Shown here: piece by piece, positions 1 through 9,940 of the stretch
How positions within the stretch are numbered: the stretch's first letter is position 1
Layout of the letters: each line of letters begins with the position of its first letter
From: Helicostylum pulchrum
Lineage: Eukaryota; Mucoromycota; Mucoromycetes; Mucorales; Mucoraceae
DNA: 64,000 bases
NCBI GenBank assembly: GCA_025677825.1
Contig: JAIXMO010000007.1
Span: 558,001-622,000 of the forward strand
Reading direction: 5' to 3'
The notes under the pieces: model-generated
The model's database searches: none
What the model was told of the DNA's origin: nothing
Seen by the model: only the letters and a program-made list of their open reading frames with translations
Position numbers and translations under genes: made by a program

Positions 1-394
1 TTACTCAAAAATTAACTGTTGTGTACGCCATATAATTATTTATTATCAAAGGTATAACAGCGCTTTATTACTACATAAATGAGTGTTGTAAATATTTACA
101 ACTATTTAAAAGCAATTGATGAACGTAACTTTTTTGGTTTCTTTACATTCAAAATATTACGAGTATTTTGTTGAATAGACATTCTCTTCCTTGATTCCTT
201 GTGAATGTCATTTGCCAAGACACAGTTTTCTTGACCCAGATGAGCTATTTATAGTCTGTGTCCTTGTCCACATTGACCATTTTTCCTATTAGCCAACGAA
301 AAGACTTTATTTATTTGGCTTTGTCTTTCTATGGCTGTTCTCAAAGCAATCATATTCTTAATTAGGAATACTCTATGACATCAGGATTTAATTT
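1..394. other. AT-rich flank, no gene seen
   Basis: No convincing coding potential on either strand. It sits upstream of the Harbinger-type transposase relic and may contain that element's left end, but I could not identify a terminal inverted repeat or a 3-bp target duplication. Confidence 0.4.
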
Positions 395-1288
395 TTGTCT
401 GATTGCTATCCTCCATTCCACTTCACCACACAAAAAATGAGGGTCCATTCCACCAGCAACTTTATAAAATGCATATTTTTTTCTTTATTTTTCTTCTCGT
501 TTACTTTATTTTTATTTGAAATGTCTACATACGCAGAATTATTCTTGCAACAGCTTGCTATCACTTACGAAGATTCAATGCTTTTAACGAACACATGTTC
601 TGCAGCCGTTTATTCTTACTTCACTGAAAATGAACTCGAAAGTAACTTGAACCGAGAAGCGTTTCTTTATTACTATTCTGGTATTTTTGACGTACCTTCT
701 TTCTTTGACGCATTGCCTTTCATGATAGTTGGTACACGATCAACTCGTGCTATCCCATCAACAGGAAATGTATCATTCAGCAAGCTTAAATACTGGACGA
801 TTACTCACCCATTTCTTCTAAACGATGACAATCCGCATACGAGTTTTCGTGCGATGTACCGAATGAATCTTGCCAGTTTTGAAAGACTGGTTAATGACCT
901 CAGCCAGCATCCAGCTTTTGATTTGAGAGCGCACAATAGCATACCAGTGTATATACAAATCTCTTGTGCTATCTGGCGGTTAGCTAGCTGTCATCTCGGA
1001 TACAGAATGTGTAACGCTGGTCTGGGTGTATCCCATAGAAGTTACATCAACTTTTTCCGTAGAACCCTAATTGCAATCGAAGGAGTCTATGGAGACAACA
1101 TTAGTTGGCCTGTCGATCAAGAAAGGGTTCAGGCTATACATACAGGCTTTGAATGGCCACTAGGTCCGGAATAAGGGTCGCTCCGTCGTTTGCCTAATGT
1201 TATTGGTGCACTCGATGGTAAAAATGTGATCATTGAATCACCAAGGGTTCATCCGGAACATTGGCGTGATAGAAAAGGACGTTGGTGA
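395..1288 (+). pseudogene. Harbinger/PIF-type (DDE_Tnp_4, HARBI1-like) transposase relic
   Basis: The first part encodes 259 residues. A better start may be the internal Met at 521, after a hydrophobic leader that looks spurious. The segment RAMYRMNLASFERLVNDLS followed by an IQISCAIWRLA-like stretch matches the helix-turn-helix N-terminal half of HARBI1-type transposases. A TAA at 1172-1174 stops translation. The same frame then continues through LPNVIGALDGKNV, which carries the first catalytic Asp of the DDE triad, to WRDRKGRW, where a TGA at 1286-1288 ends it. The second and third catalytic acids are missing. The copy is therefore both nonsense-mutated and 3'-truncated, and cannot be autonomous. 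Family membership is inferred from motif memory, not a search. Confidence 0.72.
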
Positions 1289-1301
1289 AACATAAATTTT
1301 A

Positions 1302-2090
1302 TCAACTGATAGATTGAAGTAATCTGATTCTTGTATCCTTATCTTCATTTCCATACGACTTTCTTACGTAACCAATTACTTCGTATCCATTTGACTTGAG
1401 GTTATTAACGTATTGTTGGTATTTAGGTATGTCTTCCCTGATTCCGTTTGCAATATCATCTAAAATAACTTTGAGTGATTGGAATTCTAGAATAATCCTA
1501 GAAGTTCTGACTTACTCATAAATTCATCTTTAACCACATATAGCCTGCGATATCGGATTCTCTCCATATCATTGTTTTTTAGTGACTTTCTTGAGGACTC
1601 CACTTGCATGAATGGGAATTTACTCTTTGAGCACCATGACGTGAATGAGTTGATCGTTTTACCGTCAAATTTATCTGTATATTTCCACAATAGAGAGAGA
1701 ATGTCTTTCATTGTAACATCTCTCTGCTCATATACTTCTTCATTATACGGATCAAATGGTACATACAGTTCGTTTAAAAGCCGAACTATTTGAGTGTCAG
1801 AGGCTATTTATTTTTAAAGAGAAGTTTAGATAGCTTTTCTCTCAAATACATTTGCTTAAAACAATTTTTTTAATTATACTTACTAAGCTTTATATTTTCA
1901 TTTACTGATTTTTTTCCCCAACTTTAGAGCATTACTTGAATACATATGGTAAGTAAACTGATTCGCGTTTATCCTAAGGATTGGCAAAAGAATCGGCTGA
2001 TGCGGATCCTTTTCGTAGCAGATGTCAATGCCCTTCATTGAGTTGATCCGTTTTGTAAGTTCACCAAGGCATTTTTGATCTCGTAAACTG
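1302..2090 (-). pseudogene. Spliced, frameshifted relic of a dispersed gene family with GYVRKS motif
   Basis: Reading the minus strand from about 2088, an exon gives LRDQKCLGELTKRINSMKGI and continues to NALKLGKK. The frame shifts once near a poly-A run around 1905. A GTAAGTAT...TAG intron (1804-1883) then joins it to SDTQIVRLLNELYVPFDP. The reading continues to KSELLG, where a second frameshift (near 1495) is needed to reach RIILEFQSLKVILDDI and GYEVIGYVRKSYGNEDKD, ending at TGA 1302-1304. The GYVRKS segment is reminiscent of the start of a serine-recombinase catalytic domain, as in IS607-type recombinases, but the match is weak and the rest of such a domain is absent. I believe related proteins are abundant in Mucorales. 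Function is unknown and this copy looks dead. Confidence 0.5.
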
Positions 2091-2803
2091 TAACCAGAAA
2101 AAATTAATTTTTAAGAGATAGTTCGTGGAAAAATCCGAATCTGGTTTGGCTGACGAGTTTTTTTGTTCTTCAGAATTAGCACGAGATTTATTGTTGACAA
2201 TTTATCTTGCAAGTCAACGTATATGGATGACAATTTTTGTGTTTTGTTTTTTTAAAAAAAGTCGCTTTCACAGGTAACATCGTCAAACACTATTATCTGA
2301 TCGGATTTGACGAGATTTATTGCAAATACTTTTTTTAAAAAACGATACTAGGATTGAATAAATACTTTTTTAATAATTTTAGAAACAACAACAGATAAAT
2401 AGGTTATATATATGAAAAACGTAATAGATATAAGAATTAAGTTAAAAGTTCAATTTATTATTTAGGCAGTAAAAAAAAAAAATAGTGGTATAAATATAAA
2501 ATAAAAAGGGTTGATAAATAAATAATGCAGTAATATAGAAACGTAAACGATGGTATAATAAAGATATATAAAAGAAAAACAATATAAAACAATATAAAAA
2601 AAAACAATTCAAGAAAAAAACTATGTTTAAAACAATCGAAAAGCGAGGCAGCACAGTATAAAAAAAAAGAAGAAGTAATGGGATACAGTTGGTACATGTT
2701 TTAATATAGTTATAAATCAAAGAAGCTTTCTTACCAAAAGAAGGACACAACGGGAAATTTTTCTCCGATTTTTCAACTTTTTTACAAACATGTACATCTA
2801 CAA
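2091..2803. other. AT-rich intergenic region
   Basis: Homopolymer-rich sequence. Minus-strand open frames at 2442-2750 translate to Phe/Tyr/Leu-only low-complexity peptides and are not credible genes. No RNA gene was recognised. Confidence 0.5.
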
Positions 2804-3926
2804 ATGGCCAGTCAAAGAAACAACATTACTTTACTTGAAGTTCAAATGTTACTCCAAAGAACTATTATGAACGAATCGCAAAGTATTTTAGGAAAGCTGG
2901 ATAATCTTGGTGCAACAATCAATGATTTGAGAGAAGAAGCAATAGCCGCGAAAGAGGAAAATATGTCTTTGAAAGAGGAACTATCTTCTTTAAAAAATAA
3001 AATTAATATGGTCTATTCTTCCGTAGGAAATGACCTGTCTGTATCTAGCCCGCGCTTTGCGGGTGAAGCTATTGTTAGTGCCGAACAGAACGGTTTGTTT
3101 TCGGACAACTTGTACCCGTTAAGGAGTATTACTAAGGAAACTTTGAAGGCCCCCACTCATTTTGTTTGGAAGACTTATCACAAGCTTGCTGAAAGGGTTA
3201 TCGGAAGGTCGATGACAAAAGAAGAATTTGGCGGTTGCTGCAAAGATAATGTGAACATTGGTGTGCTCAACCCTGTCATGTACACTATTAAAAAAAGGTA
3301 CGACTTATTAAAAAAACCTATTAACTTGGCCAAGCTACCATCCGATGTACGAGAGGAAGCCGAGCTTCTGTAAGAGGAGAAAGCTGCGCCATTTTTACCT
3401 CTTGCTGCGTGCACAGGCCATTGGGGAGAAAAAATGCTGTTGATGAGAATGTGGCACCGTACCTCTCAATATTATACTGATGAAGATGAAGAAGAAGGGG
3501 AAAACAGAGTCGCTGCTCAAACTATACTGCGACAAGAAGAGCAAGAAGAACAAGAAGAAGAACAGGAAGAAGACGTGCACAAAGAAGAAGATATACAAAA
3601 TTTTACTGATACTGATCCGTTTGAAGAGTAAAATAATATCGTCCAAATATATAAATTTTATCTCCATATCTTTCAAGTTACTGACGTTTTATACATAGGG
3701 ACTTCTATCAAATATCGTTGCTCTCTTGTTGGATCCTAGTCTAGAAAACCCTATTGTTGAAGGTCCACTACTTGAGCGTGCTGAAGGTATGTCATATTAA
3801 CTATATTTTTTTTTAAAAAAAGAACTTGACTGTACTAACCCTTAATATGTGTACTAGGTGAAGCTGCCACTAAAGCAATTCAAAGAAAGAGAGAACGACC
3901 CTCGACCAAGAAGAAGACTACAGGTA
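2804..3926 (+). pseudogene. Coiled-coil protein gene relic with acidic C-terminal region
   Basis: An ATG at 2804 opens 189 residues. Residues about 30-75 form a charged heptad-like coiled coil (LREEAIAAKEENMSLKEELS), followed by a compact region with KAPTHFVWKTYHKLAERVIG. A TAA at 3371-3373 interrupts, but the same frame continues with PLAACTGHWGEKMLLMRMW and a Glu/Asp-rich stretch to 3631. Further exon-like blocks follow: one after an acceptor near 3700 encoding NIVALLLDPSLENPIVEGP, and one at about 3858 with a basic tail. A 47-nt GT-AG segment (3370-3416) could remove the stop but shifts out of the acidic frame. I favour a decayed member of a dispersed family. A functional gene with an unresolved intron structure is possible. 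Confidence 0.4.
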
Positions 3927-4526
3927 TACAAATATAAAGACTAATAATAATTGTAGATTTAGTAGACCAACAGTCAGTGCATTATTAGTAGAAGCCACCA
4001 CAACACCAACCAGTGGAAGTAAAAAAATAAAGCTTAGAAGAACCTAAGAAATGATGGTAAGTGTATTGTTGAAAGAGGGACTTTTACTATTTAGTTATAT
4101 TTCTAATGTAAAGCATCACATTAAATAGACGATTATAAAGTAAGGCAGGAGTAATGAAGTTAAGTATGCCTGAGATATTATTGTGAATTTCTATATCCTT
4201 TTATTTAAATAAATGTTATATGTAAAATAAAGTAATCATTTGTATAATAAAATAAACATAATGTAAAGAATATAAGTTATAAAAGTTTTAAAAGTGAGCG
4301 TATAAGCAAATGAAAAAATGAGGAAGCATGCTGCTGGACCTTTCAGAATAAATGTAAAAAAGTTGTATACAGTTGTAAAATTCTTGAATTTTTTTTTTCA
4401 ACTTTTTTATATGTTTTGCAAAACCGACATAAAAGTTGAACTTTTTTTTTCAACTTTTTCACTCGAATGCAGCGACTTTTTTACATTTTAAAAAAATTAA
4501 AATCTCAGCCAAAATTTCCCGTTGTT
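3927..4526. other. AT-rich intergenic region
   Basis: Possible 3' end of the preceding gene, then A/T-rich sequence with poly-T and poly-A runs at 4388-4500. No credible coding sequence or RNA gene seen. Confidence 0.4.
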
Positions 4527-5409
4527 TAAACAAATTATGCAAAAAATGGAAAGTAGTACAAACTACGTTTCCTTTTTATTTTACTATTCTTATCTTTACA
4601 TATTCGCTTTTATTCCTTTTTCTACCTCTCAGAAACACCAGTAAAATTCATATTTTGATACAAGATATGATAATATTAGAGTAAGTGTAAAACAAAAGAG
4701 CAAGTGAAAGTGTCTGAAGTTTTTTTTTTGTGCATATTTGTTTACTTGACAGCCTCACTATGAAATTATAGATATTTATGGAAACATTAAGTAATCCAGA
4801 GCAGTCAAAAGAATTCCATGAGGATATTTTTCTCAAAAACTATAAAACGGGGGAGTTTTTTTAAATACGTTTTGTTTTTTATTCTCTTACTAAAGACTCC
4901 TCAAATACAATTTACAAGATGATGGTGCACTCTCAGAAACAAGATATAATGTAGGTTTAACTCTCAAATACAGCTGCCAAGAAGCAAAAAGTACTGTCAA
5001 AACCCTCTGCCTATTTCTCAATCTATTTGGTCTGGCCAGTATTCTCTCCAATGCATTAATATATTTGGCTTATTTTTCTACAAGACCTTGGGCGTATTCT
5101 ATCTACTGCATTCAAAACTCAAGGACTTGGTGGGTCTCCCTAGGTTTACTTTTTATACTGAACTTTATTACATGGCCCTAGTACACTCTCTTGTAAATTG
5201 CTTTTATAGCTTTGGAATAACGAGACGCTGGAACGAGACTCTAGTACACTCACTACAAGATTTTACTTGGTCTCTCACTAAATATTACTCCATTTTCTAT
5301 CCAATACCACCGTTAAAGTTCATAAATCTTTAACTTAATAATAAACCATTAATTTTTTCCTGTCTCAAACAACAGATAATAAATACACATGCACAGTAGC
5401 GGCTCTATT
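4527..5409 (+). repeat. Dispersed ~880 bp repeat B, copy 1
   Basis: Nearly identical to 27707-28602 in the same orientation, with scattered substitutions and a small length difference near the right end (a TTTAAGCC-like insertion in copy 2). The shared block starts at TAAACAAATTATGC and ends at CAGTAGC(G/A)GCTCTATT. The peptides that can be translated from it are hydrophobic and unrecognised. The right end coincides with the CAGTAGCnGCTCT terminal motif seen three more times in the window. Probably part of a non-autonomous DNA transposon or a fragment of a larger element. Confidence 0.85.
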
Positions 5410-6213
5410 ATAAATAAAAACAAAAAAGGATAATCATCCATGTTCTGAATAATGTCGCTAGGTCCTGGTAAGGTTATTCCATGAAATTGAACTAAATGTC
5501 GTACATAAGAACCCTTGGTATCATTTGTTCTATCACGGACATCGCAATACTGGTTTAAAATATTAACTGTTGGTTTCATATTTTTTGTTAGTTCTCTTGG
5601 TTTAGAATGCGGCTTAGTATGGACTGTAAGAACGTGCAGATCATATATTTTCCTAGACTGGAGCGTAAGATTACATGACTGACAGTGATTGTTTGGATTT
5701 TCGAGGCGTGGTCTGATACATGGGACATGAATATTATTTAGTCCAGCCATATGCTTGCGATATGATACAGTGTTTTTAAATAGCCTATTGCAAATATTAC
5801 AACAAAGGTTTTTAAGATCGATAATGGGTGCCTATTTAGTTTTGTGAGAGTGAAGTTCGTGATCAAGAAAATAATTTACAAATCTAAAATTGATATTGCA
5901 TATACTACAGTGTTATTTTTGATAGCTATTAAAATATTTAGTGAGTAATAGGTCGTAAATATAAAAAAAAATAACCTTTCTCTGACTCCCATTTTCAGCA
6001 CTTATTACTTTTATACTTGCATATATCTAAAGAACGCGATTCAATTTTTACTGGTGGATACAAAACGCTTTTCAAGTACTCTTTACTGTCTTCAGTTTCT
6101 TGTTTAATATAAGCTCTAGTTCGTGGCCTGTCTATTTCCAATTTTTGATTAGACACTTCAATCTTAACATCTTGTTGCATATTGTTTAATGAAGTGGAAG
6201 AAAAAAAAATCAC
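5349..6213 (-). pseudogene. Decayed multi-C2H2 zinc-finger gene
   Basis: Minus-strand translation gives successive C2H2-like units. One at about 5830-5910 reads CSICNINFRFVNYFLDHELH. One just upstream of 5750 reads CCNICNRLFKNTVSYRKHM. One at about 5680 reads CQSCNLTLQSRKIYDLHVL. In a fourth, at about 5550, the second Cys is replaced (CDVRDRTNDTKGSYVRHL). A TAG at 5832-5834 breaks the frame between the first two, and a TAA precedes the first. A lysine-rich upstream block at 5995-6213 with VKIE/IKQE sequences could be an N-terminal exon. The last ~20 codons lie inside repeat B, so the original 3' end has been displaced. It was probably a DNA-binding protein and is now inactive. Confidence 0.6.
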
Positions 6214-7321
6214 AAGAAAATCTTTTTATCACACTGGATTCAGTCACATATGACATACATTAAGGGGGATGGGAAACCTGCCAACAAAAAACCTTAAGGT
6301 AATAAAATATCTCGTTGCCGTAACATTACATGAAGGTGACGAATAAATTTGACTTTATTTTTTTGGGATCCTGTAACAAAAATGAAAATAAAGTATTTAT
6401 GTTCATACAGAAACCCTTAATATATTATTCCGTGCTATATGTATTAATTGTACCATTATACTTGTCGTATCTAGCGGTTTTGTTGGTCATCGTTTTGTTA
6501 TTACACTCTACAATTAACGTTCACATTTAATGGTCTTGGTAATGCATTCTACATCGCACTGGATAAATGTTTTGGCGTCTAATAAATAAATAGCTTTTAA
6601 TGTTTGAACCCTTGCAGAAAAAGATACGCGGCATATTTTTTTGTACAGTAACTTGGGCGAGTTCAAGGTCTATTGAAACTATTACAATACATCATTTTTC
6701 ATCCATTATCCTCTTTAAAACGCGTGTTTTTAAGCGAATATTTAGACATTACTTCTAAAAAAGGTCATTTTAACAGTGATCGAAATAAGGTGTTCTCTTT
6801 ATATAATTAATTAAACATCAGGAAATGATTCTTTTGTCAAAGTTACTTGGTAAAAGTTAGACCTTAGGATGTTGGGTCATTTTTGATCATTTCGGGTCAA
6901 CCCCTCTTGTGTTACTGTGATTATTTCGCAATTACTCAATATCTACTTTGACTGTATTTGTGGAAAAAAGAAAGGATGCTATAGCGATCTGAAATCGCAT
7001 TTATTTTTTAAAAAAATACTGAGCTTCTTGCGCGAAATAAGTTGGAATGACGTTTTTGGTAGGCTATGAATAAATGACTCTCGTTTATCAATCAGTTTTT
7101 GTATGCTGTCTTTTTTTAAACTGGAATAGTCGCTTTTCTTTCACTTTTTCATTATTATAATGTATTCCAGTAAGTATTTCTTAGTATATTCATCTTTTTA
7201 AATGATCTTATATATTCTTTGCTTACTCTGATTTTGTTTTAGCACTTTTGCTTTCTTTACACCCTTTCAAACGGATACGCTTCAAAGCAACCGTCCTGCA
7301 TAAGCGCATTTCTTGCTCTGA
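6214..7321. other. Intergenic region, nothing convincing
   Basis: A 66-codon plus-strand frame at 6330-6530 is hydrophobic, lacks context and is probably chance. No structured RNA, repeat or promoter element was recognised. Confidence 0.4.
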
Positions 7322-8355
7322 TGCAATCCACCCGATTGTAATGCCGTGCAGATATATTGGGCTACTCTTTTCTTTGGTTTACTACTTTACAAAGGTACGT
7401 GGAAAAAAAAAGTAATACGCCACACACTTTTCTTGAAAAATGTTGCCCACCTCGGAACAGATGACGAATTAGAAGTAAGTATTTTAAAAATAAATCCATA
7501 TATATACGTTGATCTTGACTGACACTTTTATAAAAGAAATGTGATTGGATCTCGTTCCGCCGTGAAGAGTTTACGGAAGAACCGGCGTACGCGAAATACA
7601 CGTAAGTGGTATTACTAATTTTGCTTGGAACCCATTGACTAATCATTACGTAAATCAGGCCGGAAAGAAACAACGTTGTTGTTGTTGGTAAAGGAATCAG
7701 CAATAATTGTATTCCGTCAAACACGTACAGTAGTTTGAAGAAGGAGTTACGTAGTGTCATTCCGGGACGTAACTTTTCTGATGCCACTCAGGAATTTTTG
7801 GACGGTTTTACTTCGTTGGTAAGAAAGACGTTATTCGTACGGATAAGACAAGGTTACGGATATAAATTATATATATGTATATTTTTAGACCAGCATTGCA
7901 GATATGCAAAAGTACCTCTACTTCGTTTCTGCTCCTGTTGATAGTAATGATACCTCTGATATGATTTTCTTACCAAAGTTGTTGCAAATTGTGTAAGTAT
8001 CCCATTTTTATGATTTTTGTTTCTTTTTTTCTTTTTTTCTTTTTTTTCTTTTTTCTAATTATATGTAAAACTGACGTTTTCCGCAATGTACCGGACATGA
8101 CTACGAGGGAAAACTACAATACTAGTACGTTTGTACACCCTTTGCTTAAAAACATATCTGGCTTGGTATCTGTTACCGTATTTCTGCCTGGTAAAACAAC
8201 TCTGGAATCAATGACCGAAGAATTGTATTACATTTATCGTATTGCTGATGACATATACTGTTACAAGGCAGATGGTATCATCACTTACGACAAATACCGA
8301 TGTACTTATAGCGGAAGTCAGCGGTCCTTTACATGAAAAAATCAAAAATAACTAA
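7322..8355 (+). pseudogene. Spliced gene relic ending in EVSGP motif, frameshifted
   Basis: Exon-like blocks join cleanly across canonical introns. The first runs from IYWATLFFGLLLYKGTWKKK to GTDDELE and ends at donor GTAAGTAT. The next runs from KCDWISFRREEFTEEPAYA and joins, over the GTAAGTGG...AATCAG intron, to PERNNVVVVGKGISNN and FSDATQEFLDGFTSL. The following block is SIADMQKYLYFVSAPVDS up to donor GTAAGTATCC. The last is VPDMTTRENYNTSTFVHPLL to YCYKADGIITYDKY. A one-base frame change there separates it from VLIAEVSGPLHEKI, which ends at TAA 8353-8355. I believe proteins with this ADG...EVSGP ending are common in Mucorales. The spacing of Asp and Glu recalls PD-(D/E)XK nuclease folds, but the lysine is absent. 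Function unknown. The frameshift suggests a pseudogene. Confidence 0.5.
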
Positions 8356-8895
8356 CATAGTTTTGTATTTTACGCTATTACTGATACCAATATTTAAGCT
8401 ACAAATCACGAGAAGCTCTTCTCGTAATATAAAGTAAACGGCAACAGTTTATAATATTGTCGTTAGAGCTGTAAGTAAAAGCCACTGTCCCAGCTAACAA
8501 TGTATTTATATAATATTAGATTACATAAGAGACGTTAATGATTGTTTGTTGTTTCAGCATTAAAGTATTTCTACAATTTTATTGGGAATAACTTGTTCCG
8601 TGTTTAACTGTGTAATCTATACGTTTACGATTATTTGCTTTCAAAGCCTCCAGAATCTTATGAAAAGAATAAGATAGTTATAACAATCCTTTGATCCTAA
8701 ATCACTTGTATAAATATACTCGTTTACTATAAGAAGGATGCTTGTAAAAAAAAAAAAAATCTTGTCCGGCCCGCTTAAAATTTTTTATTCCCGGAAAGAT
8801 CACGTGTTTTGAGTTTTTTTTTTTTTCTGCTTTGATGTAAAGAAAGCAAGAAAGCGATTATCAGGATTTGCTCCCCCTCTTTCATCATATATACA
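8356..8895. other. Intergenic region and RPL36 promoter region
   Basis: AT-rich. Pyrimidine-rich tract on the plus strand at 8816-8827 and a CACGTG palindrome at 8801-8806 precede the RPL36 start. No other gene seen. Confidence 0.5.
8801..8806. promoter_or_regulatory. CACGTG E-box upstream of RPL36
   Basis: A perfect CACGTG palindrome lies 90 bp upstream of the RPL36 ATG, followed by a T-tract. CACGTG is the site of bHLH factors such as Cbf1, which bind ribosomal-protein promoters in several yeasts. Use here is inferred. Confidence 0.4.
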
Positions 8896-9568
8896 ATGGT
8901 TGCATCCAAGTCTGGAATCGCTGTTGGTCTCAACAAGGGCCACATCACCACTCGTCGTGAACTCAAGGCTAAGCCCTCTAACAAGATTGGTGTATGTATT
9001 TTAGATATACGATGGATGGATTTTTTTTTTCAAGATAAAAAAAAAAAAAGAAACCTTATATGTACACACACACACACACATACATTCGAAAACCACCAAT
9101 TAGAATGACATGTCAAAAAGAAGCTTTTTTATATAAGGAATATATATGCTTTTTTTTTCGACGTGTGTGTGCTTGTGTACTTTTTGTGGGGGATTATTTT
9201 TATTTTTTTTTAAGAAAGAAAAAAAAAATCCATTCGTTGAACAAAGTATAAGAGTTCTAAACGGTTTTTATTGTATATAGGTTGCTTCTCAACGTAACGT
9301 CTTCGTCAAGAACATCATTCGTGAAGTTGCCGGTTTCGCTCCTTATGAACGTCGTCTTATGGAATTGATCAAGAACTCCAAGGATAAGCGTGCCAGAAAG
9401 CTCTGTAAGTCCAAGGTAAGAAATCGTATCCAGAGTATATAACATAATATAAAAAATGGAAAGAGTGAACCTAAATATGTATTCTTTCATTAGCTCGGTA
9501 CATTCCTCCGTGCCAAGAAGAAGATTGAAGAACTCCAAGGTGCCATCGCTTCTTCTCGTCGTGCTTAA
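8896..9568 (+). CDS. RPL36: 60S ribosomal protein L36 (eL36)
   Basis: Three exons, 8896-8991, 9281-9415 and 9494-9568, encode 101 residues, the usual eL36 length. The protein starts [16 protein letters not shown] and includes the conserved [17 protein letters not shown] core and the basic C-terminus [12 protein letters not shown]. It is a structural component of the large cytosolic ribosomal subunit. Both introns have GT...AG borders; the first (289 bp) is unusually long for this window and contains poly-A, CA repeats and poly-T. The start is the first ATG after a T-rich leader. A CACGTG box lies upstream. Ends converge with the MFS transporter gene about 370 bp downstream. Confidence 0.97.
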
Positions 9569-9940
9569 ATTTTCTAATACTCGCTAGAGATTTAGAATTC
9601 AAGAAGTGTATGCTATTTTTTTTTTGAAGCTATTTGTAAAAAAATAAAATAAAAAAAAACGAGTTCTACTTTTTCTTTTAAAATAATTTGTGTGTGTGTA
9701 CTCTGTGTGTTGGGAAAGGCAATTTTCTGCATGACTTGTATTTTTTATAGGCATTGGTAGTAAGTTCATGTTTTCATGCTTACGCGAACATCTTAATACA
9801 CAACGTTGTTGCTCCGATCATACCGAGGAAAAAAAAAAGAATAAATAGTTTATTAAATATGATTGTAAATATATATATATATGTGTGTACATGAAGATGA
9901 TGAGATTCTATTAATTAAAAAAGGGAGGAGGGTATGACTC
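9569..9940. other. Convergent 3' intergenic region
   Basis: Lies between the 3' ends of RPL36 and the MFS transporter. It contains an A-rich stretch with AATAAA-like signals near 9640 and a TG microsatellite around 9690-9710 and 9880. No gene seen. Confidence 0.5.

Noticed and set aside
2442..2750. Overlapping minus-strand frames of 79 and 102 codons
   Set aside because: Translations are almost only Phe, Tyr, Leu and Ile from A/T-rich sequence; no start context or conserved motif.
4648..4836. 62-codon minus-strand frame identical to one at 27828-28016
   Set aside because: Its conservation is explained by the near-identical DNA repeat B; no third copy or motif supports a protein.
9281..9538. 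93-codon minus-strand frame over RPL36 exons 2-3
   Set aside because: Antisense of a certain ribosomal protein gene and it crosses its intron.
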